NCBI GenBank assembly: GCA_958510825.1
Contig: OY294049.1
Location: forward strand, 32,268,774-32,332,773
Direction: 5' to 3'
Length of the DNA stretch: 64,000 nt
From: Brachypterus glaber
Taxonomy: Eukaryota > Arthropoda > Insecta > Coleoptera > Kateretidae
The position numbers and the translations under genes were made by a program. This document shows positions 26,257 to 36,715 of the stretch, piece after piece. The stretch's first letter is position 1. Every line of letters starts with the position of its first letter. The notes under the pieces were generated by a model. It searched no databases. It was not told the origin of the DNA and saw only the letters and a program-made list of their open reading frames with translations.

Positions 26257-29063
26257 ATGCATGTCAATATCCAATGCATAAAAAACAAAGTTGACGATCT
26301 TAATGTATATCTGTCTAATAGTTCAAATACGGACTGCCTGCTATTCGGAGAAACATGGTTACGTCCAGGCGAGGAACAAATCTTAAACATCGAAAATTTT
26401 AATTTTGTCGCATCATACAATAGAACGGATAAAAAACATGGAGGAACAGGTATAGCTCTAAAAGAAAAATTGAATTGCATTGTACGAGACGATTTGCAAA
26501 AAAAAAGTAAAGAACTAATTTTCGAATGTTCAAGTATAGAAATTAAAAAATTTAATTTAATAATTATATGTCTTTATAGATCTGGTAGTCTTAAGCTAGA
26601 CAAAGAAATAAATCAATTCTTAGACCTCTTTGAAGAAATGCTTGAATTATGTGATCTAAAAAACAAAAAAATTATAATATGCGGAGATATAAATTTTAAT
26701 ATTTTGAAGAAAAATGATAAACACGTTAAAAAATTATATGAAGTCCTAAACTCCTTTAATCTAACACCTGTCTTTACAAATACACCAACAAGAGTTACAA
26801 ATAAGTCAGCGACGCTAATAGACAATATATTCACAAATATACCAAATTATGATAGTGAAATAATAGAATTAAACATCTCAGATCATTACGCACAGAAAAT
26901 ATCAATTCCAATCGAAACGAACAAAGAAGAAAAAGAATTTAAGATAAAAAGAGTAATAGATGAAGAAAGAATGAATTTGGTCAATACACATCTAAGGAAT
27001 ATAGACTGGGCGGTATTACTAAATAATCTTGATGCAAACGACGCATATAATATGTTCTCGTATAAAGTAAAAAACATTCTCGACCTATATTGTCCATTTA
27101 AAAAACAATTATCTAAAACAAAGACAAATATAGCATGGATAACGCCGGAAATACGACGTAAAAGTGCATTAAAAAGAGATATGTATCCTGAAAGAAATGG
27201 AGTATACAAAAACGACTACATAAAACTATGCAAAGAACTAAAAACTGAAACCGTACTAGCAAAACAGAGAGCCTCTCCGAACTGTATAAAAAAATCAGAA
27301 AATAAAATAAAAGCCACATGGAAAGTCGTAAATAATACAGTACGTGTCAAACAGACTAGCAAGAACAATTTTAATTGGAAGGACTTATCTACCGGAAACC
27401 TAAACGAAGAAGATGTACTTAATACATTAAATAACTATTTTATAAATGTTGGAAATACTAAATCAGACACACATAAATCACCAAAACATTCGAAGTTTAA
27501 CAAAAATTCGATATATCTTAATCCCACAAATTCACAAGAAGTATACACTACAATAATGTCACTTAAAAATACACAAACTGTTGGACATGATGATATATCT
27601 ACAATTTTCTTAAAACAAACTGCTCAGAATCTTGCACAACCAATTTCATACCTCATTAATTTATGTTTTGAAAAAGGTGTATTCCCCGACAATTTAAAGA
27701 TTGCTCAAGTTCTACCAATATACAAAAAAGGTGACAAATCTAAAGAGGAAAATTACCGACCAATTTCCCTTTTATCAAATATTGCCAAAATCTTTGAGAA
27801 AATCATACATAAAAGGCTTTTCGATTTTTTTGTATATAGCAAGATACTAACTTCAAAACAAAATGGGTTCGTCAAAGGAAGATTAACAAACAGAGCAATA
27901 TATCAGATATTGCATAAAATTATTGAAGGTATCAATAATGGAGAGGAAGTAGCAGGCTTGTTTGTAGATCTTTCAAAAGCTTTTGACTGTGTTAATATAA
28001 ATATGCTTTTAAAAAAATTACACAATTATGGAGTCAGAGGTTTAGCCTATGAACTACTAAAATCCCATTTAACAAACCGAAAACAACCCATAAAAATAAA
28101 AATATAGATGGTACAAATAGTTACTCCGACTACGAAGAGATACAGACATGTGTCCCTCAAGGTAGTACACTTGGGCCCTTGTTGTTTATCATATACATCA
28201 ACGAACTTCCAGATGCAACAGAAAATGAGACAGTTTTATTTGCTGATGATACTAATCTAGTAATAAGAAAAAATGATGTATATTCCTTACAAAATGAAAT
28301 AGGGCAGGTTATATCACAACTAGAATCTTGGTTCACCGAACATAATATGAACTTAAATGTTAATAAAACACAAGTAGTCAAATTTTCATGAAGAGATGAA
28401 ACAAAGTTGAATATAGCTATAAATAATGATATACTTACGTCTTTAAATAGCACAAAATTTTTGGGAATTCAAGTGGATAGTCATTTAAGTTGGAAAGAAC
28501 AAGTGGACGACGTATGCAAGAAAATAAGCATTTTTAGTTATGCATTAAGAGTACTTTCTACTACTGTAGACAGAGAAACCTGTCTAACCTCTTATTATGC
28601 ATATGTTTATTCAAAGCTGCGTTACGGCATTATTTTTTGGGGAAACGGTCGCGACGTAGAAAGAGTGTTTGTTCTTCAAAAGAAATGCCTGAGAATTATA
28701 TTTAACCTTAAGTATAACGAAACATGCAAAACAACTTTTAAAGCTTATGGAATTTTAACACTTTACTCCATTTATATACTGGAGTGCTCTATGTATGTAA
28801 AAAAACACTATGAAGACTTTAAGCACCTTGAATCCGATCACAAATATGAAACCAGAGGGAAAAAAATGTTAAAACAACATCAAACAAAACTTACTCTAGT
28901 CAAAAAAAATGCTACGTTTCAAATGCTAAATATTTTCAATAACCTGCCAGCGAGTGTACGTGAACTGCCCCTCAAAAAATTTGAAGTTGAAATGAAGAGA
29001 ATTTTAAAGGAAAAGGCCTACTATTCAACAGTGGAATTCTTAAATGATGGCAATTTTAGTTAG
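26257..29063 (+). pseudogene. LINE ORF2: APE endonuclease plus reverse transcriptase, two lesions
   Basis: ORF2 nicks target DNA and copies the element RNA. The endonuclease is complete at residues 1-215: N4, GETW with E32, the YR at 107-108, GDIN with D144 and N146, ATLIDNIF at 185-192 and SDH at 208-210. RT fingers (VLPIYKKGDKS, NYRPISLLSNIAK) and motif A (FVDLSKAFDCV) follow. A one-base shift in an A-run near 28095-28107 moves the frame, which resumes with CVPQGSTLGPLLF and FADDTNLV (about 28239). A single TGA at 28389-28391 interrupts before KFLGIQVDSHLSW and the thumb (VLQKKCLRIIF), ending at 29063. All catalytic motifs are preserved, so inactivation looks recent. ATG 26257 was chosen because it lies just before the first endonuclease strand. 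Confidence 0.9.
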
Positions 29064-29496
29064 TAAAAATGTTTCATGTATTTTTGGGTTCTATACTACG
29101 TTTTTATTTTATTTTATACACCTATATGTTATTTATTATGTATATGTATTTATTTATTTGAATTATCTTTTACATGACTTGTTCTATGCTACATGGCTTT
29201 ATGGAATAAATAAACACTTACTTACTTACTTACTTACTAATATATAACTATTTTGGAATAATCTCAAGCATAAAATATCCCTCGAGCAAAGTTTAGACTT
29301 GGCAACATTCGCGAACAAGTGAACATCGTGGATTTAAAAAGCGCGGCAAATTTGAGATTTAAAATTTTAATTATTTGTAAAGTAATATTGTTGTTTAGTC
29401 CTTAAATTTTTAATTTAAATATGAAACAACATAAAACATTGTAAAATTATATACTTCCTTATTTTGTTTGTGAAATGGTCTTTCAAAATACCATTC

Positions 29497-29683
29497 GTGC
29501 ATGTTGAATTATACATATTTTTTTTACTGTGTATAAAAAAATACTTTGCTTAAGGAAATTGTTTTTAAACAATTTTTAAACTTAAAAGTGCATTTTTCCG
29601 AGACCGCAGTTACAATTGGTACAATTGCCAAGCAAAATATTTTTTTAATACAGTAAAAAAATTATCGATAATTCAACATGCAC
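29497..29683. repeat. Hairpin element, about 187 bp
   Basis: GTGCATGTTGAATTAT at the left pairs with ATAATTCAACATGCAC at the right, and the pairing continues through TTTTTACTGTRTWAAAAAAAT blocks for about 50 bp. The loop is about 75 bp with no ORF. It is MITE-like. Confidence 0.75.
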
Positions 29684-29879
29684 TTATGATATTACTACTG
29701 AAAATTGAAATAGTATATTAAAGTACTAGTTTCATAACATAAGTTTTTAGCGCACTTCCAAATACCTAAAAAATTAAAAAAAAAATTATTTTTTTTATTT
29801 TCTTTTTGAGAAAAACGAAAAAAAATTGTTTTTTTTTAAACAGTTTTTTTTATTTTTTTTTAAAGATTAAGCCCCCATA

Positions 29880-30870
29880 ACTATTTTGCTTACCCATTTT
29901 GAAAATTTTCAAAATTTCGGAAAGCCTTGAATTCGTGCAAAAATGTTCAATTTTTTTTTGCGAATTTTTGCGTTTTATGACGTTTTATGTCGATATAAAT
30001 TAATTTCAAGAAAAAAAAATTGTCGGTCGATCGGTCGATCGGGCGGTCGATCGGTCTTATGAACGCTTTAAGCTAGAGACTTGAATTTTGGCATACAGAT
30101 ATGTTACCAAAATTTCTCGCTCGGGATTGTTTTTGGTGAACATTGGCGTGTGGCAAGGGAAAATACATTTTTTTAGAAAAAATTTAAAATTGCTATATAG
30201 AGGTTGCTGAAATTGAATCTGATAATAAAATTTCTCTAACTCCACCCCCGAGGGGGTGAGGGGGTAAATATTGCTTTCCCATTTTGAAAATTTTTAAAAT
30301 TTCGGAAAGCCTTGTATTCGTGAAAAAAATTTCAATTTTTTTTTTTTGCGAATTTTTGCGTTTTATGACGTTTTATGTCGATATAAATCAAGCAAAAAAA
30401 AAATTGTCGGTCGATCGGTCGGTAGATCGGTCTGTCCGGGAAATCTTGTAAGCACGATAACTTAAGAACGCTTTAAGCTAGAGACTTGAATTTTGGCATA
30501 CAGGTATGTTACCAAAAGTTCTCGCTCGGGATTGTTTTTGGTGAACATTGGCGTGCGGCAAGGGGGGCAAATGGGGAAAAATACATTTTTTTAGAAAAAA
30601 TTTAAAATTGCTATATAGAGGTTTTTAAGGTTGCTGAAATTGAATCTGATAATAAAATTTCTCTAACTCCACCCCCGAAGGGGTGAGGTGGTTAATTTTT
30701 TGAAATGTTTTCCAAATTTTCTTGAAAATTTGTAGATAGGGGTTTTGAGGTTGATAAAAATGATCTTGAAATAGGGGTGGGGTGTGATTTTTGTGAAAAT
30801 TGGTATATTGACGTTTTTGAGGTTGCTGGAAGTGAATCTGATAATAAAAAATCTATTTTACGCGCAGGTG
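29880..30870 (-). repeat. C-rich dispersed repeat, reverse copy with internal duplication
   Basis: Reverse complement of the 2200-3665 family. The GATCGACC segment and the AATCCCGAGCGA segment occur twice (about 29890-30190 and 30275-30600), each followed by GAGGTTGCTGAAATTGAATC and ACCCCCGAGGGGGTGAGG. Non-coding. Confidence 0.8.
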
Positions 30871-31016
30871 GTAAAATGGGAAAGCTTTTTTACTGGCAGT
30901 GTATTTTTTTGGTATTACTTTTAAAATTGATAGAATTGATCCTTATAATAAAATTATTTTTTCCTGAAAAAGTTACGTTAATTGGAATTTTCTTTCAGAT
31001 TTTTTTGATTTTTTAA

Positions 31017-31828
31017 AAGTTTAACGTTTTTTGGGGGGATTACTTTAAAAAAGAATAGGGATCTCCCACTTATTTTTCCTGACAATTTCTTGAGTTAGCG
31101 TGTCTACAAAAATCGTGACATTGGACAGACGGACTGACGAACAGGCGGACAAAAAAAGTTTCTTATTTTTTCATGAAACAAATCTGTTCTAGTCACGGCA
31201 TTGCTGAATTATTAATAAGGTGAAGTAGCTCTACATAAAAATCTGATTATGGATCATGGTAGCAGAAGGTCTACACATTACAGAACCATTTACAGCTATG
31301 TTTAGTGGTAAATTTGAAAATAGTTTTAAAATACCGCTGATAACACATTTTATTCAAGCTATATTTTTCTTTGTTACTTACTGGCATTATGTTAGCAGCG
31401 AATTTTACCCCTAAAAATCTTAAATACAGAACATCTATGATACTACAATTATTGTAATTGTAAGTGTAATTTCGAATTGTTATAATTCGCAATTACTATC
31501 AAAAATGAAGGTTATACAAAAACCGAGCAAATTCGGCAAAACACTAGGTAGCTAGGTTTCAAAGGTTTTTAAAACTATTATTAAATTTACCACTAAACAT
31601 TGTGTTAAGTTTTTCTTGTACGATTTTAAGGAGTAAGAACCCCGCTCTAATTAAGCATGGATAATAGCTTACAGGTACTATGATTATTTTTCTAAAAGCA
31701 ACTGAAAAAGGAAAAAAATATTTTCGTTTGGACTTTTTATCATTTTCTCCATGTATATTCTGATTTATTTTATTAACTTTTCGATTAAAATTATTTATCT
31801 CATTTTTTTTTTATTCGTTGTGTCCATA
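31017..31828. other. Non-coding DNA with GGACGGAC-type repeat
   Basis: GACAGACGGACTGACGAACA near 31129 is another member of the GAC-rich repeat class. The remaining bases are AT-rich. A 73-aa minus-strand frame at 31271-31492 has no recognisable feature. Confidence 0.45.
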
Positions 31829-31833
31829 TAATG

Positions 31834-31987
31834 TGTAGGATTTTGGATAACTCAGGTTACAATAAAACACAGATTACACTTTACTGCTCGGCTAACCACA
31901 TAAGACTGACTCACTACAATCAAGTTTATTCTTTTGGTACAATCTTATGTAATCGCTTCGTTTTTTATTTAATTTCAATACACTACA
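31834..31987 (-). repeat. 3' LTR of the minus-strand element
   Basis: Direct repeat of 33761-33914. Differs at two positions (CACATAAG versus CACAAAAG; CGTTTTTTAT versus CGTTATTTAT). Confidence 0.92.
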
Positions 31988-32004
31988 TCTCTCCTTTGTT
32001 TTTT
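31988..32004 (-). promoter_or_regulatory. Polypurine tract next to the 3' LTR
   Basis: On the minus strand the bases just before the LTR read AAACAAAGGAGAGA. In LTR elements this site primes plus-strand DNA synthesis. It fixes the element's direction. Confidence 0.75.
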
Positions 32005-32578
32005 TAGATATATTTTTTTTACAACAATTTATAACTTTAAAATGCACACTATACTAGCACCAGCCTAGAATATTTAACTTGTTCTAAATTACAATTACTT
32101 ATGACTACTTATGACTACTTAAGGCTACTTATGACTAACTTATGACTAATGGTTAAATTATGTCGATAAAGTAAATGATTTTATAATCACTTTGCGTATC
32201 TAGATATTTAGTTTGTTTCGACTGAGGTACAAAGTCACAGTTACAATAATTTCCTTGTAATAATATAGTTTTCGGTTAACCGGTTGCTGAAGTTACCTCA
32301 GACCGGTCCTCGGTTAAAACTCGAAAGCAAAACCGGTTTGTACCAGATAATATATTTGTTACAATATCAAGATATTTACGAAACATTATTAAAAGGATCG
32401 TGGCAATATTTAGCTGAGGTTGTGCTTTATTAAAATGGTAATATTTTAATGTAGCCCTACATAATCTTAAGGTCGTGAGTTACATAAACATTTGTTTTTT
32501 TTTTGTAATGTAGCACAGGGGGAAATTTGCGGACGTGACAACATTGCATATACATTATTTTTATTTAGATGTAAAAGT

Positions 32579-33240
32579 TTGAACTTTTAGTTCTGGTCTA
32601 TGACCTACCAAACTTGTTTAGGACAATGGCCGATGGCCCATGACTCATGGTCCTTTGAACTTTTAGTTCAGATCCGTGACCCCTCTAAACCATGTTTTGG
32701 GACTTTGGCCCATGGCCCATGACTCGTGGTCGTTTGAACTTTTAGTTCAGGTCTGTGACCTCTCTAAACCTTGTTTAGGACTTTGGCCCGTGGCCCATGA
32801 CTCGTGGTCGTTTGAACTTTTAGTTCAGGTCAGTGACCTCTCTAAACCATGTTTAGGACTTTGGCCAGTGGCCCATGACTCGTGGTCGTTCGAACTTTTA
32901 GTTCAGGTCTGTGACCTCTCTAAACCATGTTTAGGACTTTGACCAGTGGTCCATGACTCGTGGTCGTTCGAACTTTTAGTTCAGGTCTGTGACCTCTCTA
33001 AACCATGTTAAGGACTTTGGCCAGTGGCCCATGACTCGTGGTCGTTCGAACTTTTAGTTCAGGTCTGTGACCTCTCTAAACCATGTTTAGGACTTTCGCC
33101 AGTGGCCCATGACTCGTGGTCGTTCGAACTTTTAGTTCAGGTCTGTGACCTCTCTAAACCATGTTTAGGACTTTGGTCAGTGGCCCATGACTCGTGGTCG
33201 TTTGAACTTTTAGATCAGGTCTGTGACCTCTCCGAAACTT
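32579..33240. repeat. 78-bp tandem repeat inside the LTR element, about 8.5 copies
   Basis: Units carry GAACTTTTAGTTCAGGTCTG, TGACCTCTCTAAACCATG and GGCCCATGACTCGTGGTCG. 78 bp is 26 codons, so in-frame copies give repetitive ORFs of 80-88 aa with no separate evidence of coding. Confidence 0.95.
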
Positions 33241-33489
33241 ATTTCGGTACTACACTAGAAATCTAGTTAGTTTAAATACATCTCTACTAAACGTGTTAGG
33301 TATTTACGATCTAATGCTGAATTAACTAGCCAAAAATTAAATATATCATATGTAACCTAACACCTGCTTAGTAAAGCCCATAACGTACGAATATCTTTAA
33401 TTTCATAAACATTATATGTTAATTTAATTCGAACATTGTTTATTTAAAATAACATAATTATGTAAGTAAAGTGATTTCAATTCATTCTT

Positions 33490-33517
33490 ACACATATATA
33501 CATATACACACATATAT

Positions 33518-33582
<65 letters not shown>

Positions 33583-33601
33583 CATACATATATATATATA
33601 C

Positions 33602-33648
<47 letters not shown>

Positions 33649-33665
33649 CATACACACATACACAC
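33490..33665. repeat. (TA)n/(CA)n microsatellite
   Basis: Long TA runs edged with ACACAT units. The tyrosine/isoleucine frames that cross it are artefacts. Confidence 0.95.
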
Positions 33666-33743
33666 AGATACATATACACATATAGTACTGTGATAGGTAC
33701 TTACTGTGAAATGAGCTAATATTACAGTGGTAATATTGTTATT

Positions 33744-33759
33744 TTCATCGTCGTTGCCA
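33744..33759 (-). promoter_or_regulatory. Candidate primer-binding site
   Basis: On the minus strand TGGCAACGACGATG begins two bases inside the 5' LTR. TGG is the expected complement of a tRNA CCA end. I cannot assign the tRNA. Confidence 0.5.
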
Positions 33760-33760
33760 C

Positions 33761-33914
33761 TGTAGGATTTTGGATAACTCAGGTTACAATAAAACACAGA
33801 TTACACTTTACTGCTCGGCTAACCACAAAAGACTGACTCACTACAATCAAGTTTATTCTTTTGGTACAATCTTATGTAATCGCTTCGTTATTTATTTAAT
33901 TTCAATACACTACA
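33761..33914 (-). repeat. 5' LTR of the minus-strand element
   Basis: TGTAG...CTACA-bounded 154 bp. On the minus strand it contains AAAAGAATAAAC, a possible polyadenylation signal. It is followed on the plus strand by the TAATG duplication. Confidence 0.9.
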
Positions 33915-34135
33915 TAATGTAACAACATTTTTATTTCCAAAAGAAACTGACGTCCTTTTGTACAATTAAAACTTAAGTGACGTGGCTCTTGACACTTTGA
34001 ACAAACATTCCTTCTTACTCCAATATCTAGAAAAGTACTTATTTTTTAACTAATACGTTCTGTTACTCTGGTAAGTTCCACCAGATAATGTAATTGAACT
34101 TCGAATATTTTTTTTTCCATGTATTTAATTCCGCT

Positions 34136-34399
34136 CTATTCACCAAAAATCAGTTTCTTACACCTCCTACCACATGTTACTTTGCAGCCTCTAGAATAAA
34201 CTCTTCTGGCTGTAAAATAGCTGCAGACTTTAAACTTTCCACCCAAAGCTTTTGCATCTAATACGCCATTAAAATCATTTATAGTTTTTGAGAGATCGGG
34301 CATTTCATTCAGATTCACGCCGACCCAATTCCAAAACTTAAAAACCTTTGCGAAATCCATATTTTTCCTGTTTTCAGTTGACAGAACAAAAATAAACAA
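34136..34399 (-). CDS. Candidate small ORF, unknown function
   Basis: An 87-codon minus-strand frame. A likelier start is the second methionine (MDFAKVFKFW, 74 aa), which has a good eukaryotic context (AAAAATATGG). The C-terminal half has four cysteines in RGCKVTCGRRCKKLIFGE and a preceding KVCSYF. No signal peptide or membrane segment. Codons are varied and not homopolymer-driven, unlike most frames nearby. The end (TTTTGGTGAATAG) could equally be a splice donor, which would make it an exon. It matches no family I know. It lies just outside the LTR element and is not in an obvious repeat. It could be chance. Confidence 0.25.
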   Translation of the reverse strand: MFIFVLSTENRKNMDFAKVFKFWNWVGVNLNEMPDLSKTINDFNGVLDAKALGGKFKVCSYFTARRVYSRGCKVTCGRRCKKLIFGE

Positions 34400-35105
34400 A
34401 AAACTAAAGTCTCAATAAAATCTCTTCCCTCACTACCTCACTTTTAGCTTCAAGTTATTTTGTTCTCTACCTTCAGTTAACCAGCTCCTTCATTATTTTA
34501 TTCAACTAGACTAGACCAGCCTATCTACACTATTTCAAACCTTGCTTCTCTAAACTCAATTTTGAATGCACATGTCCCATTTCTGAGATGTTAAAACCTA
34601 ATGTTTTATATATTTATTCATCGATCTTTACATTCAATTAATAATTTAGATTAAAATTAACAAAAAACCTCTAAACAACTGTCAGTGTCTTACTACTATT
34701 ATTATCTTATTGCCTAGTAATGATATTCTAACACTTTCGACTCATATTTTTTATTTATTGACCGATTAATATTGTTTTTTTCACTATTAGCTTTAGAACA
34801 TACCATTATTTATCATGTTTTAAAAATCAATTTTCTCCACCTATAGCAATAATAATTTTTTTCTACTACCTAATTAAGTGCTAGCTTACATATTATCTAC
34901 CGTTGTCAAGGCTTGTTTACCATGACAACCAATCAAATCGGTGAAATTATTTATTATTGACGACGGTCAATAATGAAAAATTTTTGAGAAAACTACTAAC
35001 TTTTTTTAACTTAGTTGTCAAACTGACAGCTATGTCAAAATAATTTTTAAACTTTATTTTTAACTGATATTTTGAGTTACTAGCTTTCGGTAGTAGAAAA
35101 AATAG
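34400..35105. other. Non-coding DNA with an old dispersed repeat
   Basis: 34593-34710 matches the two flanks of MITE A joined together and so shows its unoccupied target (TA at 34609-34610). The rest is AT-rich with no gene seen. Confidence 0.55.
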
Positions 35106-35109
35106 TAAA

Positions 35110-35224
35110 TGCACCACGTATGCTAACTATCTTAAGTGTTCTCGACTGATTTTTTGCCTCGATTCCGTCTCAGCAAAAAACTTCAGTCTCGAACACTAAA
35201 GACTTAGTTCGCATACTAGGTGCA
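35110..35224. repeat. Compact palindrome, about 115 bp
   Basis: TGCACCACGTATGC at the left pairs with GCATACTAGGTGCA at the right. Pairing continues through AAGTGTTCTCGACTGATTTT and its partner to a small loop. Non-coding hairpin or MITE. Confidence 0.75.
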
Positions 35225-35585
35225 TAATATATTATTTCTCTCCTAGTAGGAGTAAATTTTATAAATAATTGATTTCTGTCACTCTAGATGTTTCAGTTCT
35301 TGGTGCCTATTTTACTAATTGAACCCAATGAATTGCTTTAAATAACTTTTTATTTATTAAATATAATTAATTATAATTATTACCAATTAATACAATCAAT
35401 AATTAGTTAAATATTATATAAAAAAAAATAAATAATAAACGTCAGTTCAAAGTATTTCTTTGAGCAAATGTCATTGAACAAGGCTACTTGATTTTTATGA
35501 AAATTTCATGAAATATCATTTCTGTTAATAATTTATTTTATTATTTGAATAAAAAAGTTAAATAGTGCTAATAGTGAAAAAACTA

Positions 35586-35682
35586 ACCACGGTAGAGAAG
35601 ACTATTATAGCCTCCCACTATTAAATCCCTTGTTCGGAATTTAATACGCTCGGCTATAAAAAATGTCTTCTCTACCTTGGTA
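35586..35682. repeat. Compact palindrome, about 97 bp
   Basis: ACCACGGTAGAGAAGAC pairs with GTCTTCTCTACCTTGGT; the inner arms CTATTATAGCC and GGCTATAAAAAA extend the stem. Confidence 0.75.
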
Positions 35683-35794
35683 TATAATTACTATTTTATA
35701 ACTTTTGCCATGTAACCTAATAAATTATCTCTAAGAACATAGCACTCTTTTATAATGATTCTGTGATACCAGAGATTTTGCTTGAACTTTAATA

Positions 35795-36518
35795 CAGAGC
35801 GGTCCAAAAGTCCCCCCCCTCTTAACTTTTGAACGAGTTTAGATATCGACTTAAAATTTAGAACTCTTAAATAAGACAACTTAAACTATCTTCAAGCATA
35901 TATTTGATACTTTTAGCTCTTAAAATGTGGGCAGGGGAGCATGGGGCGACATTTTTTTAAATGAAAAGGTGGGTCGTGTGATACATCATTTTAAAGCTTA
36001 TAAAATTCTCCATTTAACTGTATATTTTTTATTTTTTTAAAACATTTTTTTTGGGTTTAAAATAGGGTTGAAAATGGGTATTTTTGTCAAAATTTCTCTA
36101 AAAAATCCAAACAATTTTTTAAAAATGCCTAATTTCATAATGAAAAAAAGTAAATTATACTTTTAAAGTAATTTTAGTTGACATAAATAAAAATTAACAA
36201 AAAAAAACTTAAAAATTTATTTTTTTAGCACAAAAAACTGAAAAATCAGAACCTTAAAAAACATGTTTAAATAATTTAAAAATATATGGTTATATAGAGA
36301 ATTTTAAAGGCTCTAAAATTATGTAATTTATTACACGACCCCCCTTTCCATTTAAAAAAAATTCCCCCCATGCCCCCTGCCCACATTTTAAGAGATAAAA
36401 GTATCAAATATATGCTTAAAGATAGTTTAAGTTGTCTTATTTAGGAGTTCTAAATTTCAAATCGATATCTCAACTCGTTCAAAAGTTAAGAGGGGGGGGT
36501 GACTTTTGGACCGCACTG
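35795..36518. mobile_element. Palindromic MITE, copy B (724 bp), TA target
   Basis: Same family as 22730-23440: ends CAGAGCGGTCCAAAAGTC and GACTTTTGGACCGCACTG between TA dinucleotides (35793-35794, 36519-36520). Inner landmarks AAAATGTGGGCAGGGG and its inverse are present. No ORF. Its flanks are two halves of a repeat that is uninterrupted at 40130-40350. Confidence 0.9.
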
Positions 36519-36520
36519 TA

Positions 36521-36715
36521 TGTTATTCTGCACTTTTGGGGCAACATTTTACCAAATTATTTACCCCAGCATGGAAGCCGTTTTTCTGTAGCAGAGTCAT
36601 AAAAACTGACATATTTTTTGATTAATTACATCAGATATGACATGTTTGTCCCATAAAAGTCAGTATAACAGGTCAACTATACTAGGTACTTAGAGCTTAC
36701 TGTTATAGTTAAACT
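36521..36715. repeat. Dispersed repeat split by MITE B, right part
   Basis: TTTGGGGCAACA, GCATGGAAGCCGTTTT, AATTACATCAG and CATGTTTGTC occur here in order and on the opposite strand at 40150-40290. The left part lies at about 35750-35792. Confidence 0.8.

Larger units (their letters stand above)
24600..29238 (+). mobile_element. Near full-length non-LTR retrotransposon (LINE copy 2)
   Basis: This element has a 5' leader, ORF1 (24747-26233), a 23-bp gap, ORF2 (26257-29063), a short 3' UTR with AATAAA at 29205-29210, and a tetranucleotide (ACTT)n tail to about 29238. The ORF1 PHD-like finger plus APE endonuclease and RT fits insect CR1-superfamily type elements. The tail differs from the (ATT)n tails of copies 1 and 3, so it is a distinct family. 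The 5' end is approximate, and I could not identify a target duplication. Confidence 0.88.
31834..33914 (-). mobile_element. Non-autonomous LTR retrotransposon (TRIM/LARD-like), complete
   Basis: Two 154-bp direct repeats bound a 1,773-bp interior. Each repeat begins TGTAG and ends CTACA. TAATG stands outside both ends (31829-31833, 33915-33919), a 5-bp target duplication as made by Ty3, BEL or copia integrases. On the minus strand a purine run (AAACAAAGGAGAGA) touches the downstream LTR, and TGGCAACGACGATG starts two bases after the upstream LTR, placing polypurine tract and primer site. No gag, protease, RT or integrase motif lies inside; the interior is an 8.5-copy 78-bp tandem repeat and a TA microsatellite. 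The two LTRs differ at two positions by eye, so the insertion is fairly young. Confidence 0.9.

Noticed and set aside
33424..33797. Tyrosine/isoleucine-rich proteins on both strands
   Set aside because: Translation of a TA/CA microsatellite.
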